Of a DNA stretch of 33,993 nt, positions 16,685 to 22,907 are shown piece by piece. Position numbers and translations under genes: made by a program. The notes under the pieces were generated by a model. The model made no database searches. It saw only the letters and a program-made list of their open reading frames with translations, and was not told the origin of the DNA. Positions within the stretch are counted from its first letter, which is position 1, and each line of letters starts with the position of its first letter. This DNA comes from a virus. The stretch is from positions 1 through 33,993 of IMG/VR virus record IMGVR_UViG_3300024255_000089; one strand, written 5' to 3'.

Positions 16685-16898
16685 GAAGAAACTAACATTA
16701 AAAGCAACAAACGTTACTCAGAAACAATGGGGCGTACTTGTTCTTGAACTTAACATACTTAAGAAAGCATGGAAGAGTTATGGAGTAGATATAGATTTGT
16801 CTGGTCACGGAATTAAATCTATTGTTGAAAAAGGTACAAGAATCTACGAATTTAAAAACGCTGATGAAAAAACTAAGAAAAATGAATTAAGCGGGTAG
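16677..16898 (+). CDS. Conserved small phage protein of unknown function
   Basis: A 73-aa, helical, Lys-rich protein: NVTQKQWGVLVLELNILKKAWKSYG in its first half, then HGIKSIVEKGTRIYEFK. I recall the same architecture in many marine phage genomes, without function. It is translationally coupled to the dioxygenase gene by an 8-nt overlap. The last 12 nt overlap the convergent minus-strand gene. Confidence 0.82.
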   Translation: MSEKKLTLKATNVTQKQWGVLVLELNILKKAWKSYGVDIDLSGHGIKSIVEKGTRIYEFKNADEKTKKNELSG

Positions 16899-17162
16899 CT
16901 TAGGTTTTCTTGGTGGAACAATAATATCTGGAAGTCTTATTTCTCTACATTCAAATTTGACAACAAGTCTATTTTTTTCAATGTGCTCTGCATCAACATT
17001 TTCAAGTTTTTTTAATTCCACATAAGTCTGTTGAGCAACTGCATATCCATTTAATACACAATCGTAGTGTGTATTAAATTCATTCTTTACTGAAAAATGA
17101 CTAGTGGGACATTGTCCTGTAATCATGGAACATAAATGTAATACAATTATAAATTTAGTCAT
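16887..17162 (-). CDS. Small exported Cys-containing protein
   Basis: A 91-aa protein with an N-terminal signal peptide (TKFIIVLHLCSMITG, residues 2-16), no convincing lipobox, and Cys at 18, 35 and 72 in the mature part. The C-terminus is Pro/Lys-rich (LPDIIVPPRKPKLP). It should be periplasmic or surface-exposed. I recall homologues in marine phages that share the 'signal peptide - C - (H/D)YxxCVxxGY - FxCRE' layout, of unknown function; superinfection exclusion is one possibility. It is the only minus-strand gene between 6.7 and 20 kb and is divergent from the ribbon-helix-helix gene. Confidence 0.8.
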   Translation of the reverse strand: MTKFIIVLHLCSMITGQCPTSHFSVKNEFNTHYDCVLNGYAVAQQTYVELKKLENVDAEHIEKNRLVVKFECREIRLPDIIVPPRKPKLPA

Positions 17163-17191
17163 TGACTCCTGTTGTAATTTTAATATATAAT
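17162..17191 (+). promoter_or_regulatory. Promoter for the ribbon-helix-helix operon
   Basis: TTGACT (17162-17167), N18, TATAAT (17186-17191), then TCCTATATG and, 38 nt after the -10, the ATG at 17229 preceded by GAAAGGA. The -35 touches the start codon of the divergent exported-protein gene. Confidence 0.6.
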
Positions 17192-17228
17192 CCTATATGT
17201 CAGAAATAACTTTGAAAGGATATAACAA

Positions 17229-17399
17229 ATGACAGATATAAGCAAATACAAAAGTATAGCAATTGATCATGACTGCTATAATAAATTAACGAAACTATCA
17301 AAACATCTCGCTCCCAAGCATGCCAAATTGTCTAGGGCACAAGTCGTAAGAGTATTAGTCGAAGAGAAAGTGGAGAAGTTAAATGGCAAACTTAGATAG
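17229..17399 (+). CDS. Ribbon-helix-helix (Arc/MetJ-like) DNA-binding protein
   Basis: A 56-aa protein: a short strand (SIAIDHDCYNKL, 9-20) followed by two helices (TKLSKHLA; SRAQVVRVLVEEKVEK), the ribbon-helix-helix layout with the Ser-Arg cap before helix B. Such dimers repress nearby promoters. It is first in its operon, directly behind the 17162 promoter, so autoregulation is likely. It overlaps the next gene by 17 nt. Confidence 0.72.
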   Translation: MTDISKYKSIAIDHDCYNKLTKLSKHLAPKHAKLSRAQVVRVLVEEKVEKLNGKLR

Positions 17400-17556
17400 A
17401 GAAATATGTCCCGTATGCAATGGAAACGGGTATGTATTATCGGGCGTAACCGTTTATCAATGTAGTTACTGTGAATCTCAAGGCGAGATACCGAAGCGAG
17501 AGGCGAGTGTCGAGGAATTAAAAAACCATGGTCGGGACAATGATATCGGAAATTGA
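17383..17556 (+). CDS. DnaJ-type mini zinc-finger protein, 57 aa
   Basis: CPVCNGNGYV (9-18) is a CxxCxGxG knuckle as in DnaJ, and CSYCESQG (27-34) is the second half. One zinc ion would be bound by the four Cys. A charged tail follows. It overlaps the ribbon-helix-helix gene (17 nt) and the LAGLIDADG gene (29 nt). Function unknown. Confidence 0.65.
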   Translation: MANLDREICPVCNGNGYVLSGVTVYQCSYCESQGEIPKREASVEELKNHGRDNDIGN

Positions 17557-17968
17557 TTGCGCATACATTGCAGGTTTGTTTGATGGTGAAGGTTCAATAC
17601 ACATAAGACGTGGTATTGAAAAAAAGAAAAAACACAAAGGTAAACCTGGATATAGATTATCTAATTCTATGCGTATCAGTATGGAAATTACTATGACAGA
17701 TAAATCTGTTTTAGTTTGGGTCCATGAAGTATTGGGTGTAGGTACACTTACACCTAAGAAAGTAAAAGGAAACAGAGTTGATGGTACACCTTACCTTAAA
17801 CAATATAGATGGCGTTGTACGTTTCGTGATGCTTATCGTGTTTGTTGTTTGCTTTGGCCCTTTGCACATACAAAGTTGCCTAAGATACAACAAGTAATAG
17901 ATCATTACTCAGACAGTAATATAGTTGATTTAACAGAGTACAGAGTAGCAAAGGAGTTAGAAATTTGA
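17528..17968 (+). CDS. LAGLIDADG-type homing endonuclease
   Basis: A 146-aa protein with a single LAGLIDADG motif, YIAGLFDGEGSIHI (about 13-26; catalytic acidic residue in the DGEG), and the alpha-beta-beta pattern of the family. One motif implies a homodimer. No interrupted gene or intron is visible around it, so it looks free-standing. ATG 17528 has GAGGAA ten bases upstream; ATG 17540 is an alternative. It lies among small zinc-protein genes and overlaps both neighbours. Confidence 0.85.
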   Translation: MVGTMISEIDCAYIAGLFDGEGSIHIRRGIEKKKKHKGKPGYRLSNSMRISMEITMTDKSVLVWVHEVLGVGTLTPKKVKGNRVDGTPYLKQYRWRCTFRDAYRVCCLLWPFAHTKLPKIQQVIDHYSDSNIVDLTEYRVAKELEI

Positions 17969-18144
17969 ACTGTTGGCACTGTAACACTGAATTAATATGG
18001 GGTGGCGACCACGATACCGAAGATAATGAGGATTATGATATAGTTAGTAACTTATCATGTCCTGAGTGTTATGCAGCGGTTGACGTGTGGCATCCATCAG
18101 AGAAATTAATAGAGGAGTATAAAAAACATGAAAACGATAAGTAA
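17965..18144 (+). CDS. Zinc-ribbon protein with TTG start, 59 aa
   Basis: TTG 17965 follows AAGGAG by eight bases and overlaps the preceding stop (TTGA). The product has CWHC (3-6), the signature TELIWGGDHD (8-17) and CPEC (32-35), then an acidic/basic tail. I recall the 'CWHCxTELIWGGDHD...LSCPxC' protein as common in marine phages, of unknown function. Confidence 0.75.
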   Translation: MNCWHCNTELIWGGDHDTEDNEDYDIVSNLSCPECYAAVDVWHPSEKLIEEYKKHENDK

Positions 18145-18196
18145 TAAAAGATGGAATAAGAAATACGGATTTAGATCAAAGAGGAGAAAAAAATGA
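18128..18196 (+). CDS. Possible 22-aa basic microprotein
   Basis: ATG 18128 to TGA 18196, with GAGGAG ten bases upstream and ATGA overlap with the next gene: MKTISNKRWNKKYGFRSKRR plus two Lys. Eleven of 22 residues are basic. Good context, but such a short frame may be leader sequence only. Confidence 0.4.
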   Translation: MKTISNKRWNKKYGFRSKRRKK

Positions 18197-18522
18197 AACT
18201 GAAAGATAATGTAACACTTACGGAAACAGTTGAGAAGTTAAACAAAAAAAATATTAAGTTGTTAAAACAAGTCAAAGCTCATGAGGAAGAAGTTACAGAA
18301 CTGACTGAGTATGTTGATTCTTTAGAAGCACAGATTGCAGACTACAAGAGAAGATTTGTACCTGATTTTGATATGCTTCAAAAAGGTGGTGAGTCGGTCC
18401 CAATATCTGATTTAAAAATTATGTCAGACAAAGCGAGACGTTCTATGGCCAAGAGATTCCTTAAAAAATATGGTGAGGAATGGGTCAGAATTAATATCTT
18501 GGAGAACGAGGATTTAAAATAA
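18193..18522 (+). CDS. Coiled-coil protein of unknown function
   Basis: A 109-aa protein. Residues ~8-55 are a clear coiled coil (LTETVEKLNKKNIKLLKQV onwards); the C-terminal half is basic and helical (DKARRSMAKRFLKKYGEEW). GAGGAG lies six bases before the ATG. The stop overlaps the next start by one base (TAATG). No family recognised; an oligomeric nucleic-acid-associated protein is possible. Confidence 0.82.
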   Translation: MKLKDNVTLTETVEKLNKKNIKLLKQVKAHEEEVTELTEYVDSLEAQIADYKRRFVPDFDMLQKGGESVPISDLKIMSDKARRSMAKRFLKKYGEEWVRINILENEDLK

Positions 18523-18722
18523 TGCCTAAAAGATGTTACGTTAAAAAAGAAATAAAGATAAGCAAACATAAATTTTTATTAGAAATCTACTATGCTTTAG
18601 AAGGACATAAAGACCTCTGTTGGGAAGTATTTCCATATAATCACCAGGCGTCTTTGTATGCTTTTGAAAATAAACAAAAAATAGAAAAACTAATAGAAAG
18701 GAAACATTTATATGAAAAATAA
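18522..18722 (+). CDS. Hypothetical protein, 66 aa
   Basis: A basic protein (pattern VKKEIKISKHKFLLEIYYAL) with no recognised motif and two separated Cys. TAATG overlap with the previous gene and 11-nt overlap with the next indicate a translated operon member. Confidence 0.72.
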   Translation: MPKRCYVKKEIKISKHKFLLEIYYALEGHKDLCWEVFPYNHQASLYAFENKQKIEKLIERKHLYEK

Positions 18723-19002
18723 ATTAGACAAATTAAAGAAGAAAGAAACTTTTACGGATGAAGAGGACTATGTCTATTCACTTATGGGGTGGTTAGTTGC
18801 TAATGCTGATGATGATCTAACTAAAAAATATTTAGATCATAGAAACAGAAGATTTTTTAAACATAGTTTAGAAAAAATTAGAAACCATTTAGAGGTAACT
18901 GGTTGGTACGAACATTCTGGGAACTATTTTACTAGTGAATTAGGTTGGCCAGAAAATTTTAGTATGGAACATGGTTACGGACAAGAGGATAAAATAATAT
19001 GA
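18712..19002 (+). CDS. Hypothetical protein, 96 aa
   Basis: A charged helical protein with aromatic-rich C-terminal half (VTGWYEHSGNYFTSELGWP). No known domain seen. GAAAGGA lies upstream of the ATG. Its stop overlaps the nuclease start (ATGA), so it is likely co-translated with that gene. Confidence 0.77.
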   Translation: MKNKLDKLKKKETFTDEEDYVYSLMGWLVANADDDLTKKYLDHRNRRFFKHSLEKIRNHLEVTGWYEHSGNYFTSELGWPENFSMEHGYGQEDKII

Positions 19003-19712
19003 AATGGAATAAAAAATTTATCTACCCTACATCAACAAGGTCACTTTTAAATGATGAGAGAGTCTATGACGTATCTCAAGAAAAGTTACCAAGTGTTACA
19101 ACCATACTATCAGCTACTCAGCCTCAAGATAAGTTAGATTCGTTGGCTAGATGGAAAGCTAAAGTTGGAGAAGTTCAAGCGGATAAAATTAAGAATCTAG
19201 CTGCTAATCGAGGAACTATTATGCATAGCATTTTAGAGGGTTATATACTTGAAAAAGAGGTGCTAGACATGACTGAGGCGGGCGTACAAGCTCATTCGAT
19301 GGCTAAAACGATCATCGATAAGGGTTTGCCTGATTTGGAGGAGATATGGGGCTCTGAGGTGGTAGTAAGCTATCCTGGACTGTATGCCGGTGCAACTGAT
19401 CTAGTTGGAGTTTATATGGGGCGTGATAGTATAATTGACTTCAAGCAATCGAACAAGCCTAAACGTATCGAGTGGATAACTGATTATAAGTTGCAGATGG
19501 TAGCTTATGCGATGGCCCACAACTACGTTCACGATTCTGAGATCGAGCAAGGAGTTATATTGATGTGTACTCCTGATAATTTTTTTCAACGATTCATAAT
19601 CAATGGCTCCGAGTTTCGAGCACTTAGTCACGAGTGGCTAGCCCGAGTTGATGCTTATTACAAGGTTCGAGCAGCTAGGAGCGAGAGTCGAGAAACGGGG
19701 AAAAATGAGTAA
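18999..19712 (+). CDS. PD-(D/E)XK exonuclease (Cas4/RecB-like)
   Basis: A 237-aa nuclease. It has an N-terminal SVTTILSAT segment, RGTIMHSILEGYI (about 69-81, the RGxxxH motif of RecB-type nucleases), GATDLVGV (about 131-138, catalytic Asp), IIDFKQS (about 144-150, the D/ExK site) and YKLQMVAYAMA (about 162-172, motif QxxxY-like). These match RecB/Cas4/MGME1-like exonucleases used by phages in recombination or end processing. It comes directly before the TTCCACA array. The stop overlaps a small downstream frame by 8 nt. Confidence 0.88.
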   Translation: MKWNKKFIYPTSTRSLLNDERVYDVSQEKLPSVTTILSATQPQDKLDSLARWKAKVGEVQADKIKNLAANRGTIMHSILEGYILEKEVLDMTEAGVQAHSMAKTIIDKGLPDLEEIWGSEVVVSYPGLYAGATDLVGVYMGRDSIIDFKQSNKPKRIEWITDYKLQMVAYAMAHNYVHDSEIEQGVILMCTPDNFFQRFIINGSEFRALSHEWLARVDAYYKVRAARSESRETGKNE

Positions 19713-20013
19713 AATTAATTTGTGGAACTTTTGTGGAAACGACGAAAATTTTGTGGAAAATCGTTTTTACTTTAGAATGATTCTAAACTTTTGTTACATT
19801 CTGACGCAGATTTTGGCCATTTTCCACATTTTCCACATTTTTTTTCGACGAAATGTGGAAGATTTTGTGGAACTTTTATTCAATGATTTCAACTACTTAA
19901 GGGTTGTTTTTATGATTTCCACATTTTCCACAGCGTTTCAGAAATATTTTCAGAATTTTTATATTTATATATATTTATATCTTATAAAGTGGAAAGGGAT
20001 CAGCTATGAATAA
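19705..20013 (+). CDS. Doubtful 102-aa frame over the TTCCACA repeats
   Basis: ATG 19705 overlaps the nuclease stop by 8 nt (ATGAGTAA) and its own stop overlaps the next start by 8 nt (ATGAATAA), the overlap used by several real pairs here. Composition is extreme (Phe, Ile, Tyr, Asn; for example IFHIFHIFF), and the TTCCACA/TGTGGAA copies fall in all three frames of it, so the DNA motif rather than the peptide seems conserved. It may be translated, mainly to carry ribosomes across. Confidence 0.3.
   Translation: MSKINLWNFCGNDENFVENRFYFRMILNFCYILTQILAIFHIFHIFFRRNVEDFVELLFNDFNYLRVVFMISTFSTAFQKYFQNFYIYIYLYLIKWKGISYE
19721..19932 (+). repeat. Array of nine TTCCACA/TGTGGAA motifs; candidate replication origin
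   Basis: TGTGGAA starts at 19721, 19732, 19752, 19854 and 19866; TTCCACA starts at 19822, 19831, 19917 and 19926. Four fit the DnaA-box consensus TTWTNCACA exactly as TTTTCCACA (19820-19828, 19829-19837, 19924-19932 and, inverted, 19752-19760). A very AT-rich tract (about 19935-19987) follows, as at many origins. A palindrome, TTTAGAATGATTCTAAA, lies inside (19771-19787). Confidence 0.7.
19771..19787. repeat. 17-bp palindrome shared with 22921-22936
   Basis: TTTAGAATGATTCTAAA is symmetric around the central base. Sixteen bases (19771-19786) recur in inverse orientation at 22921-22936. It could be an operator for the ribbon-helix-helix protein or another dimer. Confidence 0.5.
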
Positions 20014-20287
20014 AAAATCAAAATACAGACATGTAGTGCTTAAAAAGAAGAAATATTACTTCTACAAAATAACATGGGTTGATATTTTAGGTGATAGCGG
20101 GCATGCGACAGCTTATGAGTTTAGTGGTATGATGCCTTCAGTAATGGTTACTAATGCTTACCTATATGAAAGAGATTCTAAATGTATAAGAACGTTCGCC
20201 AGTTATGATGAGGCCGATGGTTTATTCTCTGACCGAAATGTATTTCCTAAAGGTTGTATTGTTAAAATGGAAAAAATATTATTGTAA
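20006..20287 (+). CDS. Conserved phage protein of unknown function, 93 aa
   Basis: A basic N-terminus (KKSKYRHVVLKKKKYYFYKI) is followed by WVDILGDSGHAT, a middle segment, FSDRNVFPKGCIVKMEKI and the stop. I recall close relatives in many marine phages next to the terminase; function unknown. The ATG is preceded by AAAGGGA and overlaps an upstream stop by 8 nt. The 3' end overlaps the convergent terminase small subunit by 9 nt. Confidence 0.83.
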   Translation: MNKKSKYRHVVLKKKKYYFYKITWVDILGDSGHATAYEFSGMMPSVMVTNAYLYERDSKCIRTFASYDEADGLFSDRNVFPKGCIVKMEKILL

Positions 20288-20866
20288 TGAAGGTTCTGGC
20301 TCTTCTGGAATGGGTTCTTCAAGTAACTCTTGGTCTGTTTCTTCTATGGTTTCTATTTCATCTTCCGGCTCTGATGATAGCTCTATTAGCGGTTGTTCTT
20401 CTGTAGATTGACCTTCAATTATTTTCGAATGATCCTCTACCATTTTTTCTAGTTTAGACATTAACTGATCTCTATCAAGATCATCTATCTTACCTGTCTT
20501 AATCATTTTTCTATCAATGTAATATCCGGCAACCTTTCCTCTGGCTACTTCCATATTACCCGCTGCAGAATATGCTCCCTTCTTCAACGCTTGGTCACGT
20601 ATTTTTGCAAGCTGCTCAAGGTGTCTGTCCATAGTAACCTCATACTTCTTTCTAGCTTCCTCACGCAGATCACCAATGTACTGAACTACAAGAGGGTACA
20701 ATTGAGGATTAGTTAATCTTGAAGAGGCGACTCTTGCTGCAAGGTCGGACGTTGGGCCGTAGCCAGCTTCTTTTGCACACTCCCAAGCATCTCTGCTTCC
20801 GTCGTTGTACACAATAAGCTCAGCAAATTTTTTCTGCTTCTCTGTCAATCTTTTAGGTAATCCCAT
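20279..20866 (-). CDS. terS: Probable terminase small subunit
   Basis: A 195-aa protein. The N-terminal LTEKQKKFAELIVYNDGSRD (7-26) followed by AWECAKEAGYG (27-37) is the helix-turn-helix pattern of Terminase_2-type small subunits, which recognise the packaging site. The middle is helical (HLEQLAKIRDQALKKGAYSA). The last ~45 residues are strongly acidic (many Glu, Pro), typical of a C-terminal tail that contacts the large subunit. It lies on the minus strand about 5 kb before the large subunit, an unusual separated and opposite placement. Confidence 0.8.
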   Translation of the reverse strand: MGLPKRLTEKQKKFAELIVYNDGSRDAWECAKEAGYGPTSDLAARVASSRLTNPQLYPLVVQYIGDLREEARKKYEVTMDRHLEQLAKIRDQALKKGAYSAAGNMEVARGKVAGYYIDRKMIKTGKIDDLDRDQLMSKLEKMVEDHSKIIEGQSTEEQPLIELSSEPEDEIETIEETDQELLEEPIPEEPEPSLQ

Positions 20867-20904
20867 GTTTGACTTTTACCCTAACATTTTATAAAAGGCA
20901 AGGC

Positions 20905-21072
20905 ATGAGAGATACAAAGAAATTGACTGAATACGCAGAGCAAGCCAAACGAAAACTAAAAGAAAACTTCTTGTTTAAACACCTGGTTAAGGCTGTTGAA
21001 TCAGGAGCAAATGGAACATTAAAATACATAGTCAAAAAAGGTCCAGGAAAAGGAAAGGAACCAAAAAAATAA
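20905..21072 (+). CDS. Basic 55-aa protein
   Basis: I use ATG 20905 rather than an earlier in-frame ATG at 20869, which abuts the divergent terminase start. The product is helical and Lys-rich with a KKGPGKGKEPKK tail. It is coupled to the next gene by TAATG. No family recognised. Confidence 0.68.
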   Translation: MRDTKKLTEYAEQAKRKLKENFLFKHLVKAVESGANGTLKYIVKKGPGKGKEPKK

Positions 21073-21302
21073 TGTACGTAAGACACCTTCAAGAATATCT
21101 TGACAAATTTACAGATGGTACTAAAGGCAACGCCGTAAGTAATGCTACGATCTACATGGATAATGGCAGCGGAAATATTTTCCCGATTGGTAAAATTGAA
21201 GTACAGGAATCGACTATAATAGGCCAACCTTCTGTTAGAGTTGTGATCAAACCTGACCTCAAAGATCAGATACCAAAACTGAAAAAATTCATACTTACAT
21301 AG
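21072..21302 (+). CDS. Hypothetical protein, 76 aa
   Basis: A small mixed alpha/beta protein (VRHLQEYLDKF; NIFPIGKIEVQES; SVRVVIKP). It resembles small phage proteins with a helix followed by a 'D.G....PIG.I' beta hairpin, of unknown role. One-base overlap with the preceding gene. Confidence 0.75.
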   Translation: MYVRHLQEYLDKFTDGTKGNAVSNATIYMDNGSGNIFPIGKIEVQESTIIGQPSVRVVIKPDLKDQIPKLKKFILT

Positions 21303-21324
21303 GCACCTGTTAGGGTGAATATTA

Positions 21325-21717
21325 ATGAAACCTGAAACAAAATTTTGGCATGAAATTAAGAAAAATACTAAGCAAATTAGTTGGACTAGACTTGAAAACC
21401 TTAGTGCTTTTGGTACTCCCGATCTATTGGGCTATAATACTAATAGGCACTTTTTTACATTGGAACTGAAGATAACAAGAGCTAACAAGATTAAGTTCTC
21501 ACCCCATCAAATTGCCTTCCATATTAAGCATCCTGACAATACTTTCATCTTAGTTTCTCGCCTCTTGTCTCGAGGCTCAAAACTTTTTGAGAGAGAAGAG
21601 GTTTACTTGTACAGAGGAAAGAGAATACAGGAGCTTGTTGCTTGTGGCTTGAAGCTTGACGCTTGTCGCTCAGGCCTTGATGCTTGCATCAATCATCTCG
21701 AACAGCTTGGAGCTTGA
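21325..21717 (+). CDS. VRR-NUC/Holliday-junction-resolvase-like nuclease
   Basis: A 130-aa PD-(D/E)XK-fold protein: ETKFWHEIKKN (about 4-14, first Glu), AFGTPDLLGY (about 28-37, catalytic Asp), FTLELKITRANKIKFSPHQ (about 44-62, ExK), then FILVSRL. The pattern matches VRR-NUC-type nucleases that resolve branched DNA. From about residue 100 on, the protein is encoded by GCTTGNN heptad repeats (VACGLKLDACRSGLDACI), so the repeat array has been read into its C-terminus. It converges with a minus-strand gene whose tail is made of the same repeats. Confidence 0.83.
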   Translation: MKPETKFWHEIKKNTKQISWTRLENLSAFGTPDLLGYNTNRHFFTLELKITRANKIKFSPHQIAFHIKHPDNTFILVSRLLSRGSKLFEREEVYLYRGKRIQELVACGLKLDACRSGLDACINHLEQLGA

Positions 21718-21798
21718 CGCTTGCTGCTTGACGCTTGTTGCTTGAAGCTTTCTAAAGATTGGAGCGTGATGCTTGGTGCTTGTGGCTTGCTGCTTGGC
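21633..21798 (+). repeat. GCTTGNN heptanucleotide array 1 (16 copies)
   Basis: GCTTG occurs in strict 7-bp register at 21633, 21640, 21647, 21654 and 21661, then at 21682, then 21705-21740 (six units), then 21771-21792 (four units), with degenerate units between. The last two positions vary. It covers the 3' ends of two convergent genes. Confidence 0.85.
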
Positions 21799-21936
21799 GT
21801 TCTTATCGTAACGCACACACCAGCCGGATCCATTTTTAAAAAATGTAATATAACCTGGCGCACGCCCGCGGCCGTCCGTCGATGGCTTTGGGCTAATGGC
21901 CTTCTTCACACGTGAAGCTTTTCTAGTGTTTACCAT
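21670..21936 (-). CDS. Small protein with repeat-derived C-terminus
   Basis: An 88-aa frame overlapping the 3' end of the GP88 gene by 14 nt. The first ~47 residues look like a normal protein (KPSTDGRGRAPGYITFFKNG then SGWCVRYDKN); the remainder (KQQATSTKHH, KLQATSVKQQASSSK) is a translation of the GCTTGNN repeats on the opposite strand. No clear Shine-Dalgarno is seen. I have a vague memory of similar proteins in phages with such repeats. It may be a real gene extended by the array. Confidence 0.45.
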   Translation of the reverse strand: MVNTRKASRVKKAISPKPSTDGRGRAPGYITFFKNGSGWCVRYDKNAKQQATSTKHHAPIFRKLQATSVKQQASSSKLFEMIDASIKA

Positions 21937-22522
21937 AACTAATGTTTTTAATGTCTTTATTCCAGCATGCTCTACAATCTAAACACTGGCCGCCTTGATT
22001 AGGCGCTGGACAGCTGGGGCTCCCATCGGTCACCACTGTTGACGAATGCGACCAGGCATTGCCTGCGGTCCCGTCTACACGTGCAGCGGATAACCTAATA
22101 ATTAAATTCGCTGGAACCTCTTCAGGAGCTGGCAAGTATTGCCGCTCTTGAGTTGGTAACCAGTGTTTGGTGTCAGGTGTGAGCTTGCACACTTCTATGA
22201 TTTTTGCCATATGCTCATGACTTTGTACGTCTCCCGCGTCATGCCATCTAAACCATTTTTGACGCTTGATCACAGCAGCCATTGCGGTGACCCAGTCAGG
22301 GTGATTGATAGCGTCCAGTCTTCTATATTGCGCTTCTCTTATTGCAGGGTATCTTGTATAGTTACCCTTCAGGGCGTAACAGCCGTAACACGGTGAAGTC
22401 TTAACGAGTCTTAGCTTGGAGCCAGTTTGGCAGGCCCACGCTGGCAGGCTGTAACTTAAGCCAGGCATCTTAGACGTTCTAGTGAATGAGTCTGTAATTT
22501 TTAATGCTTCTTTTACTTTCAT
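21923..22522 (-). CDS. GP88-family phage protein
   Basis: A 199-aa protein matching the 'gene product 88' family of phages: KMPGLSYSLPAWAC (18-31), a Cys cluster SPCYGCYALKGNYTRYP, AINHPDWVTAM, KWFRWHDAGDVQS, TKHWLPTQERQ, and a C-terminal CLDCRACWNK. Conserved Cys in the first and last parts suggest a bound metal or iron-sulfur cluster; the biochemical role is unknown to me. GC content and codon use are clearly higher than in neighbouring genes, pointing to acquisition from elsewhere. GGAGAAAG lies in front of the ATG and a promoter with TTGACA-N17-TATAGG just upstream. Confidence 0.8.
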   Translation of the reverse strand: MKVKEALKITDSFTRTSKMPGLSYSLPAWACQTGSKLRLVKTSPCYGCYALKGNYTRYPAIREAQYRRLDAINHPDWVTAMAAVIKRQKWFRWHDAGDVQSHEHMAKIIEVCKLTPDTKHWLPTQERQYLPAPEEVPANLIIRLSAARVDGTAGNAWSHSSTVVTDGSPSCPAPNQGGQCLDCRACWNKDIKNISYGKH

Positions 22523-22542
22523 AATTCTTTCTCCTTTATTAT

Positions 22543-22571
22543 CCTATACTATAAATCTTTTGACCTGTCAA
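22543..22571 (-). promoter_or_regulatory. Promoter for the GP88 gene
   Basis: Minus strand: TTGACA (22571-22566), N17, TATAGG (22548-22543) within ATAGTATAGGATAAT, a 15-mer repeated exactly at 22833-22847 in the next promoter. A GCTTGNN array starts 8 bp upstream of the -35. Confidence 0.65.
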
Positions 22572-22578
22572 GCCCCCT

Positions 22579-22620
22579 GCTTGCCGCTTGTTGCTTGCGG
22601 CTTGCTGCTTGTAGCTTGAG
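22579..22620 (+). repeat. GCTTGNN heptanucleotide array 2 (6 copies)
   Basis: GCTTG at 22579, 22586, 22593, 22600, 22607 and 22614 without interruption. It lies directly upstream of the GP88 promoter. Confidence 0.85.
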
Positions 22621-22626
22621 ACTCTT

Positions 22627-22668
22627 AAAAAATTTGTCACAGCTGCGAAGGTAACCTTGCGGCAGCTG
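22627..22668 (-). terminator. Rho-independent terminator-like hairpin
   Basis: CAGCTGC (22640-22646) pairs with GCAGCTG (22662-22668), with an inner AAGG-TAA-CCTT stem. On the minus strand a six-T run follows seven bases after the stem. It lies 35 bp after the 37-aa gene, so would end its transcript before array 2. Confidence 0.5.
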
Positions 22669-22702
22669 GTTATGCGGCCGCAAGAAATAGTGAGTGAGAT
22701 CG

Positions 22703-22816
22703 TTATTCCTGATCTTCATCCGGGAACCTTTTCGCCATCTTCTCCTGGTCCGCCTTCACCAGTCTCAGGATCTCTTCCAGGGCGTCTGCTATTCTTTTCA
22801 ATTGTGTATCATTCAT
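22703..22816 (-). CDS. 37-aa helical microprotein
   Basis: ATG at 22816 and TAA at 22705-22703, preceded on the minus strand by AAAGGA seven bases upstream and a TTGACA-N17-TAGGAT promoter. The product, MNDTQLKRIADALEEILRLV then KADQEKMAKRFPDEDQE, is one amphipathic helix with a charged tail. Its GC is higher than the genome average. I recall near-identical small proteins in marine phages, none characterised. Confidence 0.68.
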   Translation of the reverse strand: MNDTQLKRIADALEEILRLVKADQEKMAKRFPDEDQE

Positions 22817-22835
22817 AATTATTCCTTTCAATATT

Positions 22836-22864
22836 ATCCTATACTATCTTATACCAGCTGTCAA
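22836..22864 (-). promoter_or_regulatory. Promoter for the 37-aa gene
   Basis: Minus strand: TTGACA (22864-22859), N17, TAGGAT (22841-22836), 20 nt before the ATG at 22816. GCTTGNN array 3 starts six bases upstream of the -35. Confidence 0.65.
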
Positions 22865-22869
22865 GCGTT

Positions 22870-22895
22870 GCTTGCTGCTTGATGCTTGAAGCTCG
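22870..22895 (+). repeat. GCTTGNN heptanucleotide array 3 (3 copies plus a degenerate one)
   Basis: GCTTG at 22870, 22877 and 22884, then GCTCG at 22891. It abuts the promoter of the 37-aa gene. Confidence 0.75.
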
Positions 22896-22907
22896 GCTCT
22901 TCTCTTC

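Noticed and set aside
21721-21915. Plus-strand 64-aa frame after the nuclease
   Set aside because: It begins within GCTTGNN repeats, has no RBS and lies opposite the 88-aa gene.
22163-22396. Plus-strand 77-aa frame
   Set aside because: It lies fully opposite the conserved GP88 gene.
22694-22882. Plus-strand 62-aa frame
   Set aside because: It lies opposite the 37-aa minus-strand gene, which has a promoter and Shine-Dalgarno; the plus frame has neither.
21633-22895. GCTTGNN arrays as CRISPR
   Set aside because: Units are 7 bp with no spacers of constant length, and no cas gene is present.
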